From the NCBI GenBank assembly GCA_023422555.1, contig JAFAGQ010000253.1, positions 1-9,376 on the forward strand: DNA of 9,376 nt. Direction: 5' to 3'. The stretch's first letter is position 1. The number at the start of each line of letters is the position of its first letter. The notes under the pieces were generated by a model, which was not told where the DNA came from, did not search any database, and saw only the letters and a program-made list of their open reading frames with translations. Position numbers and translations under genes: made by a program. This document shows, in pieces, positions 1 through 5,071 of this stretch. The stretch is from Pseudomonadota bacterium (lineage in GTDB: Bacteria > Pseudomonadota > Gammaproteobacteria > Burkholderiales > Burkholderiaceae_B).

Positions 1-188
1 TGGGTTCGCTGGAATTTTCAAAAAAACTGCTGGCCGACGCCAAGCTTGCCGTTTCTCCGGGAATCGGCTTTGGCGATCTGGGCGACGATCACGTTCGCTT
101 TGCACTGATCGAAAATGAACAACGCACGCGCCAGGCAATCAGAGGAATTAAAGATATGTTCAAGAAAGACGGGTTCCTGAAAAAATGA
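1..188 (+). CDS. alaC: AlaC-type PLP aminotransferase, 3' end only
   Basis: This is the last 61 codons of a gene that begins outside the window; the reading frame starts at base 3 and the TGA stop is at 186-188. The visible tail contains SPGIGFG, then GDDHVRFALIEN and RQAIRGIKDMF, which is the C-terminal signature of AlaC-like class I/II aminotransferases (glutamate-pyruvate transaminase group). The Arg in HVRFAL corresponds to the substrate-carboxylate-binding Arg of this fold; the catalytic PLP lysine lies upstream of the window. The family transfers an amino group between alanine and 2-oxoglutarate in the cytoplasm. Its stop overlaps the hom start (ATGA, 185-188), so the two are probably co-transcribed and translationally coupled. 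The order aminotransferase-hom-thrC is common in betaproteobacteria, which supports alaC over other aminotransferases, although substrate specificity cannot be proved from the tail alone. Confidence 0.85.
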   Translation, partial: GSLEFSKKLLADAKLAVSPGIGFGDLGDDHVRFALIENEQRTRQAIRGIKDMFKKDGFLKK

Positions 189-1489
189 ATCCAATGAAGG
201 TAGGTTTATTAGGTTTTGGCGTCGTCGGTAGTGGTACCTACGCGGTACTCACACGCAACGCAGAAGAGATTTCCCGCCGTGCCGGGCGACAGATCGTGGT
301 TTCACGGGTGGCAACGCGCACGCCTGCCAAGGCCGTCGCCGTGTTTGGCGATCGTGTTCCCGTCAGCAATGATATGACTGCGCTGGTCAGCGATCCCGAT
401 ATCGACATCGTGGTTGAACTCATCGGTGGTACCACGCTGGCGCGTGACCTGGTGCTGCAGGCCATAGAAAATGGCAAGCACGTAGTGACTGCTAACAAGG
501 CACTGCTGGCTCTGCACGGCAATGAAATTTTTGCCCTGGCCAGCAAAAAGGGTGTGATGGTGGCGTTTGAGGCGGCTGTTGCCGGCGGTATTCCCATTAT
601 CAAGGCCATACGCGAAGGTCTGACAGCCAATCGTATCCAGTGGCTTGCGGGTATCATCAACGGCACGACCAACTTCATTCTGTCTGAAATGCGCACGCAC
701 GGGCTTCCTTATGAAGAGGTACTTGCCCAGGCGCAGCAGCTGGGTTATGCCGAGGCCGACCCGGCCGGGGATGTGAAAGGTGTCGATGCGGCTCACAAAC
801 TCACGCTGATGGCATCGCTGGCCTTCGGTATCCCCATTCAGTTTACCAAGGCGCATGTGGAAGGCATTTCCGAACTGGATCAGCAGGATCTGGTATACGC
901 AGAGCGCCTGGGATATCGCATCAAGCTACTGGGCATTACGCGTCGTCGCGAACAGGGTATTGAACTGCGTGTTCATCCTGCACTGGTACCCGCCGAAAGA
1001 CTCATTGCCAATGTGGAAGGCGCAATGAATGCCGTCGTTGTCAACGGCGATGCTGTAGGCGATACGCTTTACTATGGTCCGGGAGCGGGCTCCGAAGCCA
1101 CAGCCTCTGCGGTGGTGGCCGATCTGGTGGATGTCACCCGACTGCACACCTCAGATCCGGGTAATCGTGTGCCGCATCTGGCGTTCCAGCCAAGCGCACT
1201 GGCCGACACGCCCATCCTGAACATGGAAGATATCCGTACGTCGTACTATCTGCGTCTGACAGTCGAAGATCGTTCCGGTGTGCTTGCCGACCTGACGCGA
1301 ATCCTGGCAGATCATCGGATTTCCATCAATTCCATGATGCAGGAACAGGACGGCGAAAACCAGGCTACCATCATTTTCCTTACGCATGAAGCCAGGGAAG
1401 GGGATGTGGATACAGCCATCAGGACCATTGAGGCCATGCCGTTCGTGCACTCCCGTATTACCCGCATTCGCCTTGAACATTTGAACTGA
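185..1489 (+). CDS. hom: Homoserine dehydrogenase with C-terminal ACT domain
   Basis: This cytoplasmic enzyme reduces aspartate semialdehyde to homoserine with NAD(P)H, the branch point to threonine and methionine. The protein is 434 residues, the usual length for monofunctional (not aspartokinase-fused) Hom. Visible in order are a Rossmann nucleotide-binding loop GLLGFGVVGSG (residues 7-17), TANKALLA (102-109, with the conserved Lys105), GIINGTTNFIL (156-166), and the catalytic segment GDVKGVDAAHK, in which Asp201 and Lys205 match the Asp/Lys pair essential in characterised Hom enzymes. From about residue 354 (YYLRLTVEDRSGVLADL) to the end is an ACT domain, expected to bind threonine for feedback inhibition. 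The ATG at 185 overlaps the preceding stop; an alternative ATG at 194 would remove only three residues. No strong Shine-Dalgarno sequence is seen, which fits coupling to the upstream gene. thrC follows after 72 bases. Confidence 0.97.
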   Translation: MNPMKVGLLGFGVVGSGTYAVLTRNAEEISRRAGRQIVVSRVATRTPAKAVAVFGDRVPVSNDMTALVSDPDIDIVVELIGGTTLARDLVLQAIENGKHVVTANKALLALHGNEIFALASKKGVMVAFEAAVAGGIPIIKAIREGLTANRIQWLAGIINGTTNFILSEMRTHGLPYEEVLAQAQQLGYAEADPAGDVKGVDAAHKLTLMASLAFGIPIQFTKAHVEGISELDQQDLVYAERLGYRIKLLGITRRREQGIELRVHPALVPAERLIANVEGAMNAVVVNGDAVGDTLYYGPGAGSEATASAVVADLVDVTRLHTSDPGNRVPHLAFQPSALADTPILNMEDIRTSYYLRLTVEDRSGVLADLTRILADHRISINSMMQEQDGENQATIIFLTHEAREGDVDTAIRTIEAMPFVHSRITRIRLEHLN

Positions 1490-1499
1490 CCGACCCGAT

Positions 1500-1556
1500 A
1501 GCGCCGACATGCAGGGCAGGCGCTGTCTTTTCTCCGGCTCTGCCGGGGCCATGGAG
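1500..1556 (+). promoter_or_regulatory. Hairpins in the hom-thrC gap, including one that could mask the thrC ribosome site
   Basis: The 72-base gap holds two possible RNA structures. The first pairs AGCGCC (1500-1505) with GGCGCT (1519-1524) around a 13-base loop and is followed by GTCTTTTCT, a weak terminator-like arrangement. The second is CCGGC-TCT-GCCGG (1534-1546). The thrC Shine-Dalgarno GGAG (1553-1556), five bases before the ATG, could alternatively pair with CTCC (1532-1535), which is mutually exclusive with part of the second hairpin. These pairings are visible in the sequence. Any regulatory effect, such as attenuation or ribosome-site masking, is inference. Confidence 0.3.
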
Positions 1557-1561
1557 TAGTA

Positions 1562-2995
1562 ATGAAATATATTTCGACACGGGGCGGCATGAGCCCGGTA
1601 TCCTTTTCCGAGATTCTCCTGGAAGGGCTGGCGCGCGACGGCGGACTGGCTGTCCCTGAAAGTATTCCCGAGATTTCTGCGAGTCAGCTTGAGCAATGGC
1701 GCACGCTTTCCTACGCAGAACTGGCAACGGAAATTCTTGGGCTCTATATCGACGATATTCCGCGTACAGATCTGGAGCGTATCTGCAAGGCAGCCTATAA
1801 CGAATCTGTTTTCTCGGGCAGCGACATCGTTCCGTTGAAACCGCTGAATGCATCGATGACCCTGGTTGGGCTGTCCGAAGGTCCCACGCTGGCGTTCAAG
1901 GATCTGGCCATGCAGTTTCTGGGGCAGGTGTTTGAATATGTACTGGCCCGCGAAGGACGCAAGCTGAACATTCTGGGCGCGACATCGGGAGACACCGGTT
2001 CTGCCGCAGAGTACGCCATGCGCGGCAAGCTGGGTGTGTCCGTATTTATGCTCTCGCCCCACGGCCGCATGAGCAGCTTCCAGCGCGCGCAAATGTATTC
2101 GCTGATGGATGACAACATCCATAATATTTCGGTCAAAGGCGTCTTCGATGATTGCCAGGATATCGTCAAGGCGCTCGCCGGCGATGTGACTTTCAAAACC
2201 ACTTATCATCTGGGTGCCGTCAACTCCATCAACTGGGCACGCATTTGTGCGCAGATCGTTTACTACTTCTGGGCCTGGCTGCGCTGCACCGACGAGGCTG
2301 CAAGCGCCGGTAAAGACGTGTCCGGTTACAAGGTCTCCTTTACTGTTCCTTCGGGCAATTTCGGCAATATTCTGTCCGGCCATTTCGCACGCAGCATGGG
2401 GCTTCCCATCCATCGTCTGGTCCTGGCAACCAATGAGAATAACGTACTGGAAGAGTTTTTCCGTACTGGCGTTTACCGGCCTCGGGCCAGTGCAGAGACC
2501 CTGGCCACCTCCAGCCCTTCCATGGATATTTCCAAGGCCTCCAATTTTGAGCGTTTCGTTTTCGATCTGCTCGGACGGGATGCCAAACGGCTGGCTTCTA
2601 CCTGGAAGAAACTGGATCAGGATGGCGCCTTCGATCTGTCATCTGATCTGCCGCGCTTTACTGAAGAGTTCGGCTTTGTGGGCGGCAGCAGTACGCATCA
2701 GGATCGACTGGATACGATTCGTCAGGTTGAACAGGAGTCCGGCATTCTGATTGATCCGCACACCGCCGATGGCGTCAAAGTGGCACGGGAATTCGTTGAA
2801 GAGGGCATTCCCATGCTGGTGCTGGAAACCGCCTTGCCTGCCAAATTTGGCGAGACCATTCAGGAAGCAACGGGCAAACCCGCTCCTATCCCGGAGCATC
2901 TGAAGTCATTGGGCGATCTGCCGCAGAAAGTGGTCATTATGGATAACGATCCGGAAGCCATTCGCGATTACATCAAGGCGCGTGCACTCGTCTAG
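1562..2995 (+). CDS. thrC: Threonine synthase
   Basis: This PLP enzyme converts O-phosphohomoserine to threonine, the last step of the pathway begun by hom. The protein is 477 residues, typical of the longer proteobacterial/fungal type with an N-terminal extension domain (MKYISTRGGM...DGGLAVPE, residues 1-34). The cofactor lysine is Lys113 in GPTLAFKDLAMQFLG. The substrate/cofactor loop ATSGDTGSAA spans 140-149, and the PLP phosphate-binding glycine-rich loop VPSGNFGN spans 262-269. The C-terminal part with SSTHQDRLDTI (376-386) and DPHTADG (398-404) is also typical. The ATG at 1562 is preceded by GGAG at 1553-1556 with five-base spacing, a good ribosome site that fixes the start. It lies 72 bases after hom on the same strand, and a strong terminator follows at 3044, so thrC is the last gene of this operon. 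Confidence 0.97.
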   Translation: MKYISTRGGMSPVSFSEILLEGLARDGGLAVPESIPEISASQLEQWRTLSYAELATEILGLYIDDIPRTDLERICKAAYNESVFSGSDIVPLKPLNASMTLVGLSEGPTLAFKDLAMQFLGQVFEYVLAREGRKLNILGATSGDTGSAAEYAMRGKLGVSVFMLSPHGRMSSFQRAQMYSLMDDNIHNISVKGVFDDCQDIVKALAGDVTFKTTYHLGAVNSINWARICAQIVYYFWAWLRCTDEAASAGKDVSGYKVSFTVPSGNFGNILSGHFARSMGLPIHRLVLATNENNVLEEFFRTGVYRPRASAETLATSSPSMDISKASNFERFVFDLLGRDAKRLASTWKKLDQDGAFDLSSDLPRFTEEFGFVGGSSTHQDRLDTIRQVEQESGILIDPHTADGVKVAREFVEEGIPMLVLETALPAKFGETIQEATGKPAPIPEHLKSLGDLPQKVVIMDNDPEAIRDYIKARALV

Positions 2996-3006
2996 GTGCT
3001 TTTAAC

Positions 3007-3023
3007 AGGCGGCTGAGCCGCTT
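3007..3023 (+). other. Small GC-rich hairpin just after thrC
   Basis: GCGGC (3009-3013) and GCCGC (3017-3021) form a five-base-pair stem around TGA, extendable by a G-T and an A-T pair. There is no long T run after it, so by itself it is a weak terminator; it may stabilise the 3' end or assist the stronger terminator about 20 bases downstream. Confidence 0.35.
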
Positions 3024-3043
3024 TGAATACGTACGCAGCAATC

Positions 3044-3075
3044 ATGCGCGCATCCGGGATGCGCGCATTTTCTTT
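3044..3075 (+). terminator. Intrinsic terminator of the alaC-hom-thrC operon
   Basis: ATGCGCGCATCC (3044-3055) is the exact reverse complement of GGATGCGCGCAT (3057-3068), with one base between them; in RNA the innermost pairs would open to form the loop. The stem runs directly into TTTTCTTT (3068-3075). The long GC-rich stem plus T tract 49 bases after the thrC stop is a textbook rho-independent terminator. Each arm contains ATGCGCGCAT, which is itself a palindrome, so the structure is also a direct repeat of a 10-base palindrome. Confidence 0.88.
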
Positions 3076-3118
3076 GATGCATGTTTGACTTATGGTAAAT
3101 GCGCCAGTAGGGGTATCT

Positions 3119-3165
3119 TTATCCTGATCGGTTGCGTCCGATACAATAGTTCGTATCGTTATCGT
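3119..3165 (+). promoter_or_regulatory. Candidate nnrS promoter with inverted and tandem TATCG repeats
   Basis: A plausible -10 box TACAAT lies at 3142-3147; the -35 region (around 3119-3124) is a poor match, suggesting an activated promoter. Overlapping the -10 is an inverted repeat, CGATAC (3139-3144) and GTATCG (3153-3158), separated by eight bases. Right after it TATCGT occurs twice in tandem (3154-3159 and 3160-3165). The position, 26-52 bases before the nnrS ATG, suits a regulator site. Which regulator binds is unknown; the half-site TATCGT also occurs in the palindrome at 4921-4941. Confidence 0.4.
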
Positions 3166-3190
3166 TTTGCGCCTGTCGCTGTGCATTGTT

Positions 3191-4420
3191 ATGGCTACTT
3201 TACCGATTGCTCCCGTACGTTTCTCACTTGCTGCGTTTCTGTCTCTGGGCTTTCGCCCGCTATATTCGGCGGGTGCCCTGTGGGCCGCAATTTCAGTGGG
3301 TATCTGGATTTTTGCACCTCATCTTCTGCAGGGCGTGCTGGGCGGGGTCTGGTGGCATGCCCATGAAATGCTCTGGGGCTTCGTCGGTACGATCGCTGTT
3401 GGCTTTCTCACCACAGCCAGCGCAACATGGACAGGTCACAATCCCGTCAAGGGGGCCGCGCTTGGCGGTCTTGCTCTGGGCTGGCTGATTGCGCGCATCG
3501 CCTACCTGATTCCGGGAAATGTTCCTTTCTGGATCGGCTTTATTGCCGAATCACTCTTCTTTCTGATTGCGGCGGGGGCGCTGTGGCGCGTCATTTTCAA
3601 GGCCCGAAGCAAACGTAATTATGTCCTGCCTCTGGCCATACTGCTTCTTGGCATCAGTAATGGCCTGTATTTGTGGGCAGTTGCGCACGGCAGTACGCTG
3701 ATGCTGATCGACTGGCTGCGCACCGGCATCCTTTGCATGGTTTTCATCACACTGCTGATCGCACGGCGAGTCATCCCCTTCTTTGCAAGTCGTGCCGTTG
3801 CCGGACTGCAGATTCCCATGCATGAGCGTTCCGGCCGGGTGCAGCTGATTGCCTGTGCCATCGCCATAGTGGCCGTGCTTCTGGGATGGAATCTGGTGCT
3901 GGCTGCCTGTGCCGCAGTGGCGGGAGCTATCGGGCTTTTTCAGTTGGTTCAGTGGAAACCGCAGCGTGTCATTCGTGTACCGTTGTTATGGGTGCTTTAT
4001 CTTGCCTGGTTTTTCATGGGCATTGGTCTGCTGCTGGCCGCAGGGTGGTTTGCCGGCTGGCGCCCAGGCTGGATGTTGCGTGATGCAACGTATGTTCATG
4101 TGATCGCCATGGGCGGTTTTTCCATCATGATCATAGGCATGATCACGCGTACTGCACTGGGTCATACGGGCAGGCCCCTGAAAGCGGACCGCAGCATGGT
4201 CTGCTGTTATCTTCTGGTTCTGGTCGCCACCATTGCGCGCCTGCTGGCACTGGTTGTGCCTGGCTTTACGACGCCTTTGCTGCACCTCGCCGCGACCGCC
4301 TGGGTTGTTGCGTTTGGGCTTTATCTTTTCCGTTTTGTGCCTTTACTGGTGGCGCCGCGTCCGCAATCGAATCCTGCAACAATGCCGACCGTGATACGTC
4401 CTCAGGAGAAGACGTCGTAA
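3191..4420 (+). CDS. nnrS: NnrS family heme/copper membrane protein (nitric-oxide stress)
   Basis: NnrS proteins are inner-membrane heme- and copper-containing proteins associated with tolerance to nitric oxide and to nitrosative damage to metabolism; their exact reaction is not settled. With the ATG at 3191 the product is 409 residues, the normal family length, and strongly hydrophobic with about twelve membrane segments. Family motifs include FRPLYSAGALWA (21-32), WHAHEMLWGF (55-64), TASATWTGHNPVKG (75-88), ARRVIPFF (191-198), and HVIAMGGFSIMIIGMITR (303-320) followed by TALGHTGRPL (321-330). The His residues in the WHAHE and later H-containing helices are the likely metal/heme ligands. An in-frame TTG at 3167 could add eight residues, but it sits too near the predicted transcription start and those residues do not look conserved, so ATG is preferred. 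No clear Shine-Dalgarno sequence is visible. No nitrate, nitrite or NO reductase gene is nearby. Its last 155 bases overlap the convergent MarR gene. Confidence 0.93.
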   Translation: MATLPIAPVRFSLAAFLSLGFRPLYSAGALWAAISVGIWIFAPHLLQGVLGGVWWHAHEMLWGFVGTIAVGFLTTASATWTGHNPVKGAALGGLALGWLIARIAYLIPGNVPFWIGFIAESLFFLIAAGALWRVIFKARSKRNYVLPLAILLLGISNGLYLWAVAHGSTLMLIDWLRTGILCMVFITLLIARRVIPFFASRAVAGLQIPMHERSGRVQLIACAIAIVAVLLGWNLVLAACAAVAGAIGLFQLVQWKPQRVIRVPLLWVLYLAWFFMGIGLLLAAGWFAGWRPGWMLRDATYVHVIAMGGFSIMIIGMITRTALGHTGRPLKADRSMVCCYLLVLVATIARLLALVVPGFTTPLLHLAATAWVVAFGLYLFRFVPLLVAPRPQSNPATMPTVIRPQEKTS

Positions 4421-4838
4421 GCGATGCCTGCTTTCTGCTCAGAACACGCCTGAGCATGGGTTCAATCCGCGAGAGTTCATCCTTGTGAGCAACAGACAGC
4501 GCTGCGAGCTGTTTCTGGGCCAGGGGGGTCAGCTGCAACAGCACCTTGCGCTGATCCTCCGGATCTGTCATTCGTTCAATCAGTCCACTTTCCGCAAGCC
4601 GGTTGGCCAGTTCCGCCGCACTATGCGGCCGTATTCTGAGTCTTTCCGCCAGCGTTCCAACCGATATCGGTTTTCCCTTGCCGTAGCCCTTGATTACAAG
4701 TAATGCCTGATGCTGTCTGGGCGTCATCCCGACTGACTTGGCGCGTTCTTCACTGAATTCAAGAAAGCAGCGCAACAAATAGCGAAATTCCGCCAATGCA
4801 GTGTAATCGTCCTGATCCAGGCTGGTAGAGTGGGGCAT
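4266..4838 (-). CDS. MarR-family transcriptional regulator with long basic C-terminal tail
   Basis: The predicted product is a 190-residue cytoplasmic DNA-binding protein. Residues about 12-135 form a MarR winged-helix domain: dimerisation helix (EFRYLLRCFLEFSEERA), HTH with PISVGTLAERL (57-67) and recognition helix RPHSAAELANRL (70-81), then the wing DPEDQRKVLLQLT (92-104). MarR proteins usually end near residue 140-150. Here about 55 further residues follow, Ser/Ala/Gln/Lys/Arg-rich and ending PRRSRRGAAKAS. That tail (roughly residues 140-190) is encoded on the strand opposite the end of nnrS. The ATG at 4838 is the natural start; no strong Shine-Dalgarno sequence is seen. The gene is divergent from the ClC gene, with a perfect palindrome in between, so autoregulation and control of the ClC gene are likely (inference). 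The ligand is unknown. Confidence 0.88.
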   Translation of the reverse strand: MPHSTSLDQDDYTALAEFRYLLRCFLEFSEERAKSVGMTPRQHQALLVIKGYGKGKPISVGTLAERLRIRPHSAAELANRLAESGLIERMTDPEDQRKVLLQLTPLAQKQLAALSVAHKDELSRIEPMLRRVLSRKQASLTTSSPEDVSRSALLQDSIADAAPPVKAQNGKDKAQTQQPRRSRRGAAKAS

Positions 4839-4912
4839 GGTGTTTCGTGGTTATTCAAATTGAGCAGTTTCTGTGGATGCTATTGCTTTATGCAAGTTTA
4901 GCAGATACGCAT

Positions 4913-4942
4913 TTGATTATTTATATCGTATTACGATATAAT
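4913..4942 (+). promoter_or_regulatory. Promoter of the ClC gene
   Basis: TTGATT (4913-4918) and a perfect TATAAT (4937-4942) are separated by 18 bases, close to the sigma70 consensus, in an AT-rich gap. Transcription would start near 4949, giving a leader of about 120 bases before the ATG at 5072. The spacer and -10 box are covered by the palindrome at 4921-4941, so a bound repressor would exclude RNA polymerase. On the other strand TATAAA (4925-4920) could serve as a -10 for the marR gene, but no good -35 accompanies it. Confidence 0.65.
4921..4941. promoter_or_regulatory. Perfect 21-base palindrome, probable MarR operator
   Basis: Arms TTATATCGTA (4921-4930) and TACGATATAA (4932-4941) are exact reverse complements around a single central T. 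Ten uninterrupted pairs in an intergenic region between a MarR gene and its divergent neighbour is the classic layout of a MarR dimer operator, and the length (about 20 bases) fits. It overlaps the -10 box of the ClC promoter, which predicts repression. That the MarR protein encoded at 4266-4838 is the binder is inferred from position and symmetry. Confidence 0.7.
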
Positions 4943-4949
4943 TTGCCGC

Positions 4950-4977
4950 AAGTTTCGATTGTCCTCCGATCGAACTT
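4950..4977 (+). promoter_or_regulatory. Stem-loop at the predicted 5' end of the ClC transcript
   Basis: AAGTTTCGAT (4950-4959) can pair with ATCGAACTT (4969-4977), leaving one bulged T and a nine-base loop TGTCCTCCG. It begins at the predicted transcription start, so it would cap the 5' end of the message. The rest of the leader to 5071 shows no clear Shine-Dalgarno sequence and no riboswitch that I recognise. Function is unknown; 5' stabilisation or a second protein site are both possible. Confidence 0.35.
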
Positions 4978-5071
4978 CATTTGTCCATCATTTGGCCCCC
5001 ATCAGAACCTGTTAATTCCTGTAACGCTCGCCCTGCGCCCTGGTGCGTCGTGGCGTTGCGAATCTATTTTC

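Noticed and set aside
1151..2413. A long open frame (420 codons) on the minus strand across hom and thrC
   Set aside because: It is fully antisense to two well-recognised enzymes, has no recognisable domain, and is rich in Cys, His, Gln and Arg in a way typical of shadow translation.
2214..2750. A 178-codon plus-strand frame inside thrC
   Set aside because: It lies out of frame within conserved thrC coding sequence, with shadow-like composition and no family resemblance.
3085..3098. FNR/DNR-like box TTGACTTATGGTAA upstream of nnrS
   Set aside because: The left half fits the TTGAC half-site, but the right half (GGTAA) matches poorly; it is too degenerate to list as a site, although the distance to the predicted start (about -62) is suggestive.
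3167..3190. TTG start giving NnrS eight more residues
   Set aside because: It would leave only about a dozen bases of leader after the predicted start of transcription, and NnrS proteins normally begin close to the ATG at 3191.
4436..4456. Hairpin TGCTCAG / CTGAGCA just after the nnrS stop as a terminator
   Set aside because: The seven-base stem is real, but no T tract follows on either strand and it lies inside marR coding sequence.
4847..5071. N-terminal extension of the ClC protein from a GTG at 4847
   Set aside because: It would start upstream of the near-consensus promoter at 4913-4942 and translate across the palindrome; the extra 75 residues do not resemble ClC N-termini.
4943..5071. 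Fluoride (crcB-type) riboswitch in the ClC leader
   Set aside because: I looked for the conserved motif elements of that class and did not see them; the ClC protein also lacks the selectivity motifs expected of ClC-F exporters.
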